Positions 45,483-55,114 of a DNA stretch of 64,000 nt are shown here, in pieces. The DNA is from Heyndrickxia acidicola (GTDB lineage Bacteria; Bacillota; Bacilli; Bacillales; Bacillaceae_C). The notes below the pieces were generated by a model. The model was given only the letters and a program-made list of their open reading frames with translations. It was not told the origin of the DNA and made no database searches. The stretch covers positions 1,934,847 to 1,998,846 of the forward strand of contig NZ_KV440953.1 of the NCBI RefSeq assembly GCF_001636425.1. Direction: 5' to 3'. The translations under genes were made by a program, and so were the position numbers. Positions within the stretch are counted from its first letter, which is position 1. Each line of letters opens with the position of its first letter.

Positions 45483-46766
45483 TTACAGAGATTCAATAGT
45501 TGCTTTTGCTGATTTAGTTTGCTCAATTCCAGCCAAGCCCCTCTCTTTTACCTGAGCTGGCAAAACAATTAGATAGTAGCAGCCAACCACTGCCATCAAA
45601 ATCCCAATTGCATAATAAATGGTTTCCACTTTAACAAAGACAGGGAAAATAACGGCTATAATCCCAAGGGAAATGGAATAAGAAAGCATCATTAAGGGAT
45701 CAATCCAACCGGAAACTCTCCCCATAAATTTAGGATCCACCAGTTCTGTCATCCAGCCTGATAACGCCGTATTTAAAGGAGCTAAAATGATACCAAGCAA
45801 TACGACGCTGGAGAAATAAAACCAAACGTTGTCAAGCATTCCCAAAGTAAAGGTAACGGCACCGCTGAAAAAAATTCCGGCTATGAACACACGATGAACC
45901 TTAAATTTCTGTATAAGCCGGCTTGCAACTGCACTTCCGAGGAGATATCCTATCCCCATACAAATTGAAAACAGCGATGAGAACTGTTGATATTGTGCCG
46001 GCGCCAGCTTATATTTCATGGTAAAAAGCGGAAGTACAGAAAATCCTCCGTTGATCAGCCCAAAAATGAGGAAACCAGCGATAATTGATTTTAATAGTTT
46101 AAAACTGAGAATATAAACAAGACCTTCCTTAAAATCTTTTAATATGGTTGAGAAGTTTAATACTTTAAAGTGTACTTTTCCGTTAGGCAGTCTGGCTTCA
46201 AGGGATATTGCACAGCTTCCAATCAGCAAACCAGATAGTATAAAACTGATTCCATCTGCCAAAACGGAGCCTGTAATCCCAATATAGTGATAGGAAAGGG
46301 CTCCAATTCCCATTCCAAATAACATGAACATCCCCATAACTGTCTGATTTAAACCAGATGCCTGCATATACATGCCTTTATCAAGAATCCCTTGAAGGAG
46401 ACTCATTTCTGCAGGAGCAAAAAACTTTGAAACAGTACTGCGAATAAACAGAATCACAAATGCAAGCCATAGAATTTTCTCATAAACGGCAATTAACAAA
46501 ATTAACGTCAGTGCTGCCCGAATCCAGTCGGTATTGACCGTTATCTTTTTCCTATCCATTCTGTCAGCTATAACACCGACTAAAAAAAATACAAATAAAA
46601 TGGGCAGTGAATACATTAATTCTGCCAGTGTAGCCAAAAAAGGCTTTTTGCCGAAAAGGTCGAGAAGATAAAAGGTGAATGCAACCGTTCCCACCATTGA
46701 TCCAAGCTGCGAAGCAATTGAAGCAAAAAACAATTTTCTGAAAATCTTATTTTTAAAGAGTTTCAC
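45483..46766 (-). CDS. MFS transporter, probable efflux pump
   Basis: 427 residues with about 12 membrane helices. The loop motif GVIADRMDRKKI (MFS motif A) is near residues 65-75. Sequence suggests the MFS branch related to enterobactin/macrolide exporters. GTG 46766 follows GAAAGGGGAATATTA and overlaps the end of the tetR gene as TAGTG. TetR pairing suggests drug or toxin export; the substrate is unknown. Confidence 0.85.
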   Translation of the reverse strand: MKLFKNKIFRKLFFASIASQLGSMVGTVAFTFYLLDLFGKKPFLATLAELMYSLPILFVFFLVGVIADRMDRKKITVNTDWIRAALTLILLIAVYEKILWLAFVILFIRSTVSKFFAPAEMSLLQGILDKGMYMQASGLNQTVMGMFMLFGMGIGALSYHYIGITGSVLADGISFILSGLLIGSCAISLEARLPNGKVHFKVLNFSTILKDFKEGLVYILSFKLLKSIIAGFLIFGLINGGFSVLPLFTMKYKLAPAQYQQFSSLFSICMGIGYLLGSAVASRLIQKFKVHRVFIAGIFFSGAVTFTLGMLDNVWFYFSSVVLLGIILAPLNTALSGWMTELVDPKFMGRVSGWIDPLMMLSYSISLGIIAVIFPVFVKVETIYYAIGILMAVVGCYYLIVLPAQVKERGLAGIEQTKSAKATIESL

Positions 46767-47398
46767 TAATATTCCCCTTTCGAATCCTGAACCTGAAGTA
46801 TATTTTTTAATACTGTTTTAAAAAGCTCCATCTGCTCTCGAACTCTCACTTGATCGGGACCTGCTGCCCTTGTATGAAGCATGATTCCCTCAAAATAAGA
46901 AGTAATCATTTTTACAATGACTTCAATTTCAGCCAACGGGCTAAATTCATTATTTAAAACTCCTTGCTGTAAAAAGTCCATGATAAATCGGTGCTGCCTG
47001 TCATAGCGCCCTTCTAAAAACAAGTGGCGCTCTTTATTTCTTAAACCACCGAGAAAGTATTCGTAAAACACCATATCCAGATTATCTGAACCTTCCAGAA
47101 GTTCCTGTTCTATGGCAGTAAGCATGGCTTTCAGCCCTTCCCAAACAGAATGGCGGCTTGCCAAAAGATTTTCAACCATTTGCTCTGTTTCCATTTCATT
47201 CTCGATTAAGATGGCTTTCATAATTTCCTCTTTGTTCGCAAAATAAAGATAAACCCATCCCCGGCTCATTTTTGTTTCATCGACTATATCCTGCATAGAG
47301 GACGCTTCGTAGCCCTTTCGAATAAAGACATTTTTGGCGGACTGGACTATGTGTGAACGACGTCTTCCTTTTTCTTCCTCTGATATCTTAGGTGCCAC
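46766..47398 (-). CDS. TetR-family repressor
   Basis: 210 residues. The N-terminal helix-turn-helix is KNVFIRKGYEASSMQDIVDE and WVYLYFANKEEIMKAI; a helical ligand-binding domain follows. GTG start at 47398 after GGGGGGAGCAAA. It is followed and coupled to the MFS gene. Two operator-like palindromes lie in its promoter, so autoregulation is likely. Confidence 0.9.
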   Translation of the reverse strand: MAPKISEEEKGRRRSHIVQSAKNVFIRKGYEASSMQDIVDETKMSRGWVYLYFANKEEIMKAILIENEMETEQMVENLLASRHSVWEGLKAMLTAIEQELLEGSDNLDMVFYEYFLGGLRNKERHLFLEGRYDRQHRFIMDFLQQGVLNNEFSPLAEIEVIVKMITSYFEGIMLHTRAAGPDQVRVREQMELFKTVLKNILQVQDSKGEY

Positions 47399-47419
47399 TT
47401 TGCTCCCCCCAAAAAATTA

Positions 47420-47469
47420 ATGACGCATCTGTCATCTATATTATAATGACAATTCTGTCATTATCACAA
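47420..47469 (-). promoter_or_regulatory. tetR-MFS promoter with two operators
   Basis: Minus-strand TTGTGA (47469-47464) and TATAAT (47445-47440) are 18 bases apart. The palindrome ATGACAGAATTGTCAT fills the spacer (47461-47446) and ATGACAGATGCGTCAT lies just downstream (47435-47420), with starts 26 bases apart. Confidence 0.75.
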
Positions 47470-47649
47470 TAGTTTTTTTGTAAAATAATCCATTTTTTCT
47501 TTAAATAGGAATATATTAAAGAGTTCTTTACCGCTCCTTATCAACTAAAAGGTATGATATATGTTCTATTGCTTAGATTTATACAACAAGGTAAAATGAT
47601 TCGGAAATGGAAAAAGATCAAAATATGAATGTTGATTTAAATTTTTGCA

Positions 47650-47785
47650 CTGAGGAAATGAGAAGATGGAACGAGACTACTGCGGGACAAGCAGGCAAAA
47701 GGAACCTCTACTGGTGCAATGAGCACGGAGCAGGCTCCTTGTCTGCCGCCGGAAAGTGAGTACCTAAAAAGGAAAGCAACAGGCA
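47650..47785. repeat. Repeat family G1, inverted copy
   Basis: Reads in reverse: ACGAGACTACTGCGGGACAA, GGAGCAGGCTCCTTGTCTGC, CCGGAAAGTGAGTACC and GGAAAGCAACAGGC, the complement of the G1 layout. Confidence 0.65.
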
Positions 47786-47819
47786 AGATTAGCAGAGCCA
47801 TAGAAAAAAGACAAACGCA

Positions 47820-48656
47820 TCATTGTTCGTTTGTCCTTTTTATTTCCATATGTTTTATAGCTTCTTTCACATTTGAATAGGTTTTTACAGAAGCGAAGTG
47901 AATACCATTTTTAACAGCATTGCTGGCTATATCAGGGCGGATACCGGTAAAAATAACGGAAATCCCAAGTAAAACAAGCATTTTATAAATTTTAAAAATG
48001 TATTGTGAAATCTCCGGATCTAAATTTTTTATTCCTGAAAAATCGATAATAAGACAATGAATTCCCATCCCGCTAATTTTTGGTATAGCCGTATGAATGA
48101 GATACTCTGCTTTTTCATGGTCAATTGATCCAATTAGCGGAAGGACGGCAACATCTTCTTTAACCGGTACTATGGCAGATGATAATCGAATAATTTCTTT
48201 TTGTCTTTTTTGGTCTTCCATAATTGTATATTCTTCATATGCTACGATAGACTTCGTAAGCCCTATATCGAGCATATAATTAAGCCGCTGAAGGATCAAA
48301 GAGGCTTCAGCAAGTGTCAGGGAGTACTGCTCGCAGATAGCAGTGATCCGTTTATTAAAGAACAAGCGAACATCCGCATAGGGAGCAACAATACTGGAAA
48401 CCTTTTCCGGAGGTGCACCCTGCTGCTCATATTTTCGGTACCATTTATGAAAACCATCCGCAACCATCTGGTCATTCTCATAGGTGATGGCCTCCCCTAG
48501 AAATTGAATGAACTCAGTCTGAAAATGAATGATATTATGTTTCACAGAGTCTTGCACTTCAAACTCCAGTTTAGCAATATTATATTCTACAATTTCAACA
48601 GCTAAAGAGGACGCATGTTCAATAATATAAGCAGACACACTATTTACAGAATTCAT
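47820..48656 (-). CDS. RsbR-like STAS protein lacking both phospho-threonines
   Basis: 278 residues. Start ATG 48656 (MNSVNSVSAYIIEHASS) follows GAGAGGAGAAACATC; the longer frame has no site. N-terminal helical domain ~1-160, C-terminal STAS ~168-275. At the two positions where RsbR proteins have Thr, this one has His180 (GSIDHEKAEY) and Pro214 (NLDPEISQYI). So it cannot be phosphorylated as in RsbRA. A relative with both Thr is at 43568. Confidence 0.83.
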   Translation of the reverse strand: MNSVNSVSAYIIEHASSLAVEIVEYNIAKLEFEVQDSVKHNIIHFQTEFIQFLGEAITYENDQMVADGFHKWYRKYEQQGAPPEKVSSIVAPYADVRLFFNKRITAICEQYSLTLAEASLILQRLNYMLDIGLTKSIVAYEEYTIMEDQKRQKEIIRLSSAIVPVKEDVAVLPLIGSIDHEKAEYLIHTAIPKISGMGIHCLIIDFSGIKNLDPEISQYIFKIYKMLVLLGISVIFTGIRPDIASNAVKNGIHFASVKTYSNVKEAIKHMEIKRTNEQ

Positions 48657-49000
48657 GATGTTTCTCCTCTCTGTCTTAAAGATTATCAAAAAAAGTCGGA
48701 AATTACGGAAAAGCAAAAGGAAATTACACACCCTATTTCCCATCATGTCCTGAGCACAAAAAACTTTATAAAAGGGCAATTTCAGTCATTAACCCCCATA
48801 AATATACAACAAAATTCGTAACAATAAAACCTTACAAAAAAAAAATCCTTCTTTACTCCCACGCTTTTCCCTTGACAAATCTACTTAGGGTGAAGAATAA
48901 GAGTTCTGTTAATCTTGACTGTTGAGCTTCAATCCTGGAACGAAAATCAACACTCTATGATAAACTGCTTTTACTTAAAAGCTCTTATACTTACTTGCAT

Positions 49001-49036
49001 AAAAAAACAGCAGTCTGCATAGAGCCGCTGTTCCGA
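49001..49036 (-). terminator. Possible terminator of czcD
   Basis: Minus strand AACAGC / GCTGTT around a longer loop, then TTTTTTTATG; moderate. Confidence 0.5.
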
Positions 49037-49054
49037 AAAGGTAATTGTCTTCTT

Positions 49055-50002
49055 TTAATGGTGATGATGTTCATGAGTTGTTGTGGAACAAATTTCGGTT
49101 TCGTCATGTGGATGATCTTCATTTTCCATTTGGATGGTCACATGGCCAATTCCTTGATGCTGCAGACAATGCTCTATTTCACGCAAGATGATCTGGCTTT
49201 CTTGAAAGTTTACCTGATCATTTACGACCACATGACAGGATAAAGCATTTTTATCGCTGGTTATACTCCAAATATGCAAATCATGTACCGTAAGAACACC
49301 CTTCACCGAACAAATATTCCTTATGACTTCATCTATGCGGATACCTTTCGGCTTCCCTTCCATTAATATACATACTGTTTGCTTAACAATTCTCCATGCA
49401 CCAAAAGAGATTAGAAAAGATATAAGCACACTAAGAATCGGATCCAGCATATACCAGCCGGTAAACAAGATGATAACACCGCCTAGGATCACCCCTGCTG
49501 AAGCAATGGCATCCCCAATCATATGAAGTACCGCGCTTTTGACATTAATATTATCTTCTTTACTTAAACCAAGACCTAAATAAAGATTGAGTGCCAGTCC
49601 AACGGAAGCACTTATAAACATCCATGTACTTTCAACTGGCTGCGGATGTTGGAAGCGTGCGATAGCTTCTATCAGAATTATGACTGCAATTATAATCAAT
49701 GCCATGGAATTAATAAAAGCAGCCAATATCCCGGAGCGATGATAGCCATAAGTAAATTCCTCGGAAGCCGGCTTCTGTGACTGATGCAGTGCAAACCATG
49801 ACAATCCGATTGACGCAATATCTGTCAGGACGTGGCCGGCATCTGAAAGCAAGGCAAGACTATGCGAAAAAAAACCTCCCGCCACTTCAACTATTAATAT
49901 TATAAGCGTTAGAAAAAATGCCAATTTCATTTTTCCAGCAGGGGCATGTGAGTGAAATACGTCTCCGTGATCATGATCATGATGATGATGTTTTTCTGAC
50001 AT
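49055..50002 (-). CDS. czcD: Cation diffusion facilitator, zinc/cadmium/cobalt exporter
   Basis: 315 residues. His-rich start (MSEKHHHHDHDHGDVFHSHA) and His-rich end (HEHHHH), six membrane helices, and the transport-site residues HxxxD seen in SDAGHVLTDIAS and HMIGDAIASAG. A cytoplasmic C-terminal domain follows. It exports zinc and other divalent metals using the proton gradient. ATG 50002 follows AAAGGAAGGAGCATAAC. It lies 19 bases after czrA. Confidence 0.93.
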   Translation of the reverse strand: MSEKHHHHDHDHGDVFHSHAPAGKMKLAFFLTLIILIVEVAGGFFSHSLALLSDAGHVLTDIASIGLSWFALHQSQKPASEEFTYGYHRSGILAAFINSMALIIIAVIILIEAIARFQHPQPVESTWMFISASVGLALNLYLGLGLSKEDNINVKSAVLHMIGDAIASAGVILGGVIILFTGWYMLDPILSVLISFLISFGAWRIVKQTVCILMEGKPKGIRIDEVIRNICSVKGVLTVHDLHIWSITSDKNALSCHVVVNDQVNFQESQIILREIEHCLQHQGIGHVTIQMENEDHPHDETEICSTTTHEHHHH

Positions 50003-50021
50003 GTTATGCTCCTTCCTTTTA

Positions 50022-50357
50022 TTATACATGGCAAGAATGATTTATGGCTTGTCTCATAAGATCAAGAATATGTTTGTCATCGTGACTATAGTAAACAGTA
50101 GAGCCTGATCTTCTGAATTTAACAAGACGAAGGTTTTTTAAAAAACTTAATTGATGGGAAACGGTAGACTGATGAAGTCCCAAACATTCAGCAATCTCAT
50201 TTACTGAGCACTCTTTTTGTGACAATAAATACAAAATTCTAATTCTAGTAGTGTCAGATAAAGCTTTAAAGGTTTGAGTTACCATAAAAAGAGTCTCTTC
50301 ATTTATATTTTTAATTTCACTTGGTTTTGGAATATTTCCTTCTTTTTTTTGAAACAT
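50022..50357 (-). CDS. czrA: ArsR/SmtB-family metal sensor, CzrA-like
   Basis: 111 residues. Winged helix: [20 protein letters not shown], then [16 protein letters not shown]. The alpha5 zinc site of CzrA is visible at the end (DDKH and INHSCH). It represses czcD until zinc binds. No cysteine-based ELCVC site is present, which agrees with CzrA rather than CadC. Confidence 0.9.
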   Translation of the reverse strand: MFQKKEGNIPKPSEIKNINEETLFMVTQTFKALSDTTRIRILYLLSQKECSVNEIAECLGLHQSTVSHQLSFLKNLRLVKFRRSGSTVYYSHDDKHILDLMRQAINHSCHV

Positions 50358-50401
50358 ACCCTTCCTCCATCAAAAAATACGTTCTTTTTATCGGATTGAT
50401 T

Positions 50402-50421
50402 ATATGAACATATGCGCATAT
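50402..50421 (-). promoter_or_regulatory. CzrA operator
   Basis: ATATGAACATATGCGCATAT is an almost perfect palindrome of the ArsR/SmtB kind, 45 bases before the czrA start. Confidence 0.7.
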
Positions 50422-50423
50422 TG

Positions 50424-50822
50424 TCAAATCATCATGTATTGTATAACAAGATAAAAAAGCTTTCTTCCTATCAGGAGCAAAAAAGTGTTCAACCAACTCG
50501 GAAAACTTTAGGATCTATCAGTGCCTGTAAAAATTTTTTACAAGTATGTTTCTATCCTCTTATTATGGGGAATCTAATGATACCGGATAGATATCTATAA
50601 ATTAGCAGCTGCAACAATTGGGTGCTATAGATAGCAGAAAGCCTATCATTTTTTTCTATTGCAAAACAATACATAATTGAAAGCATTCCAATCTTATACT
50701 ATTTTTTGAATAATAGCAAAACATTCAAAACATTACGACTGTTTCACTAACCATGCAAGCGCTTTTAGATTCATGATAGAATAATAGAAGACGTTTGTAA
50801 CAATAAATATAGAGGTGAGCAA
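50424..50822. other. Gap before the permease gene
   Basis: No supported ORF. The right end carries the permease ribosome site (AGAGGTGAGCAA). I see no riboswitch. Confidence 0.4.
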
Positions 50823-52421
50823 ATGGACAATAACAACATGAGAAGAGATATTAAAACCTTTGCCTTAACAATGACTGGACTTGGTTCTATTATTGGTTCC
50901 GGTTGGTTATTTGGAGCATGGAGAGCAGCTGAAGTTGCCGGTCCCGCTGCTTTAATCGCTTGGGTTTTAGGAACATTCATCATTCTATTCATCGGACTAA
51001 CGTATGCTGAATTAGGAACGATGTTTCCAGAAGCAGGCGGAATGGTTCGATATGCACATTTTTCACACGGCTCTCTTGCCGGCTACATCTCGGGTTGGGC
51101 CAACTGGATTGCTATCGTTTCAGTAATTCCCGTTGAAGCCGAAGCCTCTGCTCAGTATATGAGTTCGTGGCCATTTGCATGGGCACACTCATTGTATAAC
51201 GGTACACAGTTATCCGCGGCAGGACTTTTAATTGCAGCCATCTTAGTTATTATCTATTTCATTCTCAACTATTTTACAGTACAACTATTTGCACGTGTTA
51301 ACACGGCCATTACGATCTTTAAATTTATTATTCCAGGATGCACTATTCTTGGCTTGGTAATTGCTGGTTTCCACAGCGGCAACTTTACCCAGTATCACGG
51401 CGGCTTTATGCCTCACGGATGGGCTGGTATCCTAACGGCCATTGCCACTTCCGGAATTGTGTTTGCCTTTAATGGCTTCCAAAGCCCCATTAACCTGGCC
51501 GGTGAAGCAAGGAACCCTCAGCGCTCCATTCCGATAGCCGTTATCGGATCCATCCTGATGGCTGGGGTTATTTACGTACTATTGCAGCTGGCGTTCATTG
51601 GTGCAGTAAAGCCTTCTATGGTTTCAAATGGATGGGATAACATTCAATTAAAATCACCTTTTGCCGACCTTGCTATGGCATGGGGATTGAACTGGCTCGC
51701 TCTTTTACTTTTTGCTGATGCTTTTATATCACCATCAGGTACTGGAATGACCTACACTGCGACAACCGCCAGAATGATTTATGGAATGGAGCGGAATGGA
51801 TATTTCCCAAAAGTTTTTGGGTTTGTTAATCCAAAAGTCGGAGTGCCCCGTGCAGCAATGTGGTTAAACCTTGTGGTATCCTTTATCTTTTTATTCCTAT
51901 TTAGAGGATGGGGATCACTCGCTTCCGTTATTTCTGTCGCTACGTTAATTTCGTATGTAACAGGGCCAATTTCTGTTATGGTCTTTAGACGCTATAGTAA
52001 TGAGGCCGTCCACCGTCCGTTTAAGATTAAAGGCATGCAAATTATCGCACCCCTCGCCTTTATCATGGCATCACTCATTTATTATTGGGCACAGTGGCCT
52101 TTAACTGGAAAAGTTACGTTAATCATGGTTATCGGCTTGCCTATCTATTTTTATTATCAAGCTAAATCCAACTGGGAAGGATTTAGTAAAGATTTAAAAT
52201 CTGGTTTATGGTTAATTATCTATTTACTTTACATGGCGTTTATTTCTTGGATCGGCAGTTCCAAATTTCATGGGATAAATATCATTCCATACGGATGGGA
52301 TTTTGTCGTTATTATCATTTCGGCTTTAATTTTTTACACTTGGGGTGTCCGCAGCGGCTACCTGACGAAGGATTTAGAAGATGGCTATCAAATGAAACAA
52401 AGTAAAACTGACGTTCATTAA
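50823..52421 (+). CDS. APC-family amino acid permease
   Basis: 532 residues, 12 to 14 membrane helices. The substrate motif GLGSIIGSGWLFGAWRAAE is in helix 1, and FNGFQSPINLAGEARNP is in helix 6 region, both standard for APC amino acid transporters. Overall it resembles the aspartate-type permease YveA; the substrate is not certain. A terminator follows. Confidence 0.85.
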   Translation: MDNNNMRRDIKTFALTMTGLGSIIGSGWLFGAWRAAEVAGPAALIAWVLGTFIILFIGLTYAELGTMFPEAGGMVRYAHFSHGSLAGYISGWANWIAIVSVIPVEAEASAQYMSSWPFAWAHSLYNGTQLSAAGLLIAAILVIIYFILNYFTVQLFARVNTAITIFKFIIPGCTILGLVIAGFHSGNFTQYHGGFMPHGWAGILTAIATSGIVFAFNGFQSPINLAGEARNPQRSIPIAVIGSILMAGVIYVLLQLAFIGAVKPSMVSNGWDNIQLKSPFADLAMAWGLNWLALLLFADAFISPSGTGMTYTATTARMIYGMERNGYFPKVFGFVNPKVGVPRAAMWLNLVVSFIFLFLFRGWGSLASVISVATLISYVTGPISVMVFRRYSNEAVHRPFKIKGMQIIAPLAFIMASLIYYWAQWPLTGKVTLIMVIGLPIYFYYQAKSNWEGFSKDLKSGLWLIIYLLYMAFISWIGSSKFHGINIIPYGWDFVVIIISALIFYTWGVRSGYLTKDLEDGYQMKQSKTDVH

Positions 52422-52429
52422 ACAAATAA

Positions 52430-52465
52430 AGAGAGGCGGCTCATAAGAGTCAGCCTCTCTTTTCA
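52430..52465. terminator. Terminator of the permease gene
   Basis: AGAGAGGC / GCCTCTCT stem around a 15-base loop followed by TTTTC. Confidence 0.82.
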
Positions 52466-52569
52466 TATAGCTATTTTCATAAGTTCTTTGATTTTCGTGT
52501 CTATTTTTATTCATAGCATTTACAGATAGAAGCGAAAATCACTACAAACACTTGAAGCACTTAGTTTTT

Positions 52570-53562
52570 TTAAAAGTTTTTATAAGCAGATTTGGCATTT
52601 ACATGCGTTTGAATCACTTTTTCATTATAGAGCCATTTTTCAACTTTATTCCAGGAGCTTGCATCTTGATATCCGAATGGCTTGTTCTTAGCATCCATCA
52701 AAGGCAAAAGAATTTGCAAGCTTTTTGTCTCTACCTCTTTATCCAATGGTGATGATTGATCTTCATGCTTTAATAGGATTGAAAGTCCTTCTTTAGGGTG
52801 CTTTTGGACATATGCCTGTCCTTCCCTAATAGCGGCCATGAATTTCTTATATACGTCAGGCTTTTCTTTTAATGATTTTTCACTTGCAACCAGGACTAAT
52901 TCATAGTAATCAGGAACGCCGTATTTTGCGGGGTTAAAAGTACGCATAGGGTGCCCTTCTTTATCAAGTAGCAGCTTTTCATGGTTGATATAGCCTCCAA
53001 TAAGTGCATCGGCTTTTTTTGTTGCCATTGTTGGAATTAAATTAAATCCTACATCGATCATCTTTACTTTATCTGGATTTCCCCCAGCAAATTGAACCAT
53101 CGAATGAATGATTGCTTCATCCAGCGGAATAGATGGATACCCAACCGTTTTCCCTTCAAGATCCTTAGGCGATTGAATGGTGCTGTTTTCAGGGACCATC
53201 AAATAATTCAATGGATGGCGGACAATTGCACCAAAGGATTGGACAGGGATATTTTGGCTGCGGGCAATCACCACTTCCGGCTGATAGCTTAGAGCCATGT
53301 CCACTTGATTAGCAGCAACCAATTTAAGCGGATCATTCGTATCTGCTGGCATTTCAATATTCACATCTAAGCCCTGCTGTTTAAAATAGCCTTTTTCCTG
53401 TGCTGTATAAAGAAATGAATGTACAGCATTCGGATACCAATCCAGCATAAGAGTAACCTTTTGCATTTTATGTGAACCAGCTCCTGATTCTGCATTATTC
53501 ACACCGCATCCGCCTAAAACCAGTAATAATGCTGCTGCTGTAAAAAAGAGAATTTTTTTCAT
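52570..53562 (-). CDS. thiY: ABC transporter pyrimidine-precursor-binding lipoprotein
   Basis: 330 residues. Lipobox LVLGGC at Cys19; periplasmic-binding fold of the NMT1/THI5 type, with LMLDWYPNAVHSFLYTAQEK and GYFKQQGLDVNIEMPA. In Bacillus ThiY binds formylaminopyrimidine from thiamine breakdown and passes it to ThiXZ. It is the last gene of the TPP-riboswitch operon. Confidence 0.92.
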   Translation of the reverse strand: MKKILFFTAAALLLVLGGCGVNNAESGAGSHKMQKVTLMLDWYPNAVHSFLYTAQEKGYFKQQGLDVNIEMPADTNDPLKLVAANQVDMALSYQPEVVIARSQNIPVQSFGAIVRHPLNYLMVPENSTIQSPKDLEGKTVGYPSIPLDEAIIHSMVQFAGGNPDKVKMIDVGFNLIPTMATKKADALIGGYINHEKLLLDKEGHPMRTFNPAKYGVPDYYELVLVASEKSLKEKPDVYKKFMAAIREGQAYVQKHPKEGLSILLKHEDQSSPLDKEVETKSLQILLPLMDAKNKPFGYQDASSWNKVEKWLYNEKVIQTHVNAKSAYKNF

Positions 53563-53589
53563 GTTGTAGTTTCCTTCCTATTCCATTGT

Positions 53590-54366
53590 TTATTGATTAA
53601 AGTATCTTCTTTTTAATAATTTTTTTTCGATAAATGCTATGATTAAAAATAATGCAATCCCCATTAATGAAAGTATAAACACAGACGCAAACACTGCATC
53701 TGCCTCCATATTTCCAGACATTCTCCTGCTGAAATAACCCAATCCTGCAGTCCCGCCCAACCATTCACCGATTGTAGCTCCAACGACACAATACACGACT
53801 GACATTTTCAATCCAGACAGAAAGAGGGGTAAAGCCTGTGGAATTTGAATTTTCCTGAAGATTTGAAACCGGTTGGCCCCCATCGTCAAGAGCAGTTCCC
53901 GATAGTCATCCCCCCCTAATTTAAGCCCATCATACGTATTAATAACAATTGGAAAAAACGCAGTTAAAAAGGTTACTGCAACCTTGCTCCAAATGGAATA
54001 CCCGAACCACATGATAAAAATGGGAGCAATTGCAATTAAAGGAATGGTTTGAGAGATGACCAGGAATGGATAAAGTACTTTCTCCATCGCTTTAGAGAAA
54101 TGCATAATCGATCCTATAAGAACACCACCTATAACCGATAGGATAAATCCAATCAGGACTTCTTCAAGTGTGATCGGTAAATGCACCTCAAACAGAAGCA
54201 GGCTGTTCGTTAACAGGGACTTCCAAATGGAAAGAGGCGAAGGCAAAATAAAAGGAGGGATCATCCCCTTATCCACAATCCATTCCCATATACTGATCAC
54301 AAAAATGATCACCAATAAAAACAAACCATATTCCTTTCGCCAACGGTTTAATTTAGTCTTCATCAT
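53590..54366 (-). CDS. thiX: ABC transporter permease for formylaminopyrimidine
   Basis: 258 residues, about six membrane helices. The coupling motif is ELLLTMGANRFQIFRKIQIP with ALPLF, normal for inner-membrane permeases of this family. It starts 13 bases before the end of thiZ (overlap) and lies 27 bases upstream of thiY. Confidence 0.92.
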   Translation of the reverse strand: MMKTKLNRWRKEYGLFLLVIIFVISIWEWIVDKGMIPPFILPSPLSIWKSLLTNSLLLFEVHLPITLEEVLIGFILSVIGGVLIGSIMHFSKAMEKVLYPFLVISQTIPLIAIAPIFIMWFGYSIWSKVAVTFLTAFFPIVINTYDGLKLGGDDYRELLLTMGANRFQIFRKIQIPQALPLFLSGLKMSVVYCVVGATIGEWLGGTAGLGYFSRRMSGNMEADAVFASVFILSLMGIALFLIIAFIEKKLLKRRYFNQ

Positions 54367-55114
54367 TAATCAGACACTCCAATTCTTTTCTTACATGAAT
54401 AAATTCAGACTGATAGATGATTTCCGGACTTCTTGGTCTTTTAAAATACACTTTCACTTCCTTTAATGGCTTTCCATTTTCTTTAGGCAGGATATAAATA
54501 CGATCACTGAGTAAAATGGCTTCTTCTAAGTCATGCGTAATAAATAGGATTGTTTTTTGGAGATCCTCCCATAAATCCAAAAGCCATTTATGCACTTTTC
54601 GCTTCGTCAAAGAATCCAGTGCTCCAAAAGGTTCATCTAACAGCAAAAGATCTTTTGCCGAAATGAGGGATCTTAAAAAAGCGACACGCTGTCTCATTCC
54701 CCCTGAGAGCTCGTGTGGATAGGCATGTTCAAAAGAAAGTAAATCAAATTTAGACAGCCATTCCCTGATTTCAGCTTGCTTCTCCTTTTTATTCACTTTG
54801 GATATTTCCAATGGAAGCATAATATTTTCCGTCACCGTTCTCCAAGGTAAAAGCAAGTCTTTTTGCGGCATATAACCAATATTCCCTAAACGTTTATCCG
54901 GTGTCCCGTTTGAAAGAACAATCTCTCCATCTGACGGCTCCAGTAAACCTGAAATCACTTTAAACAAAGTGCTTTTCCCAGAACCGCTGGCTCCAATGAT
55001 GGATACAAATTCCCCTTTCTCAATCTCCATGGAAAGATTCGCAAATACAGGCAGACCGTTCCCTTCATTATGAAAAATATACGCTACATTCTTTAAGGAA
55101 AGTAAATTAGACAG
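54353..55114 (-). CDS. thiZ: ABC transporter ATPase for formylaminopyrimidine
   Basis: 253 residues from a likely CTG start at 55114. Walker A GASGSGKST, signature LSGGMRQ, Walker B LLLLDEPFG. In frame there is no ATG, GTG or TTG at the expected place, but GGGAGGGG sits 6 bases before CTG. It overlaps the end of tenA by 8 bases. The alternative is an upstream TTG in tenA sequence with no site. Confidence 0.88.
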   Translation of the reverse strand: MSNLLSLKNVAYIFHNEGNGLPVFANLSMEIEKGEFVSIIGASGSGKSTLFKVISGLLEPSDGEIVLSNGTPDKRLGNIGYMPQKDLLLPWRTVTENIMLPLEISKVNKKEKQAEIREWLSKFDLLSFEHAYPHELSGGMRQRVAFLRSLISAKDLLLLDEPFGALDSLTKRKVHKWLLDLWEDLQKTILFITHDLEEAILLSDRIYILPKENGKPLKEVKVYFKRPRSPEIIYQSEFIHVRKELECLINDED

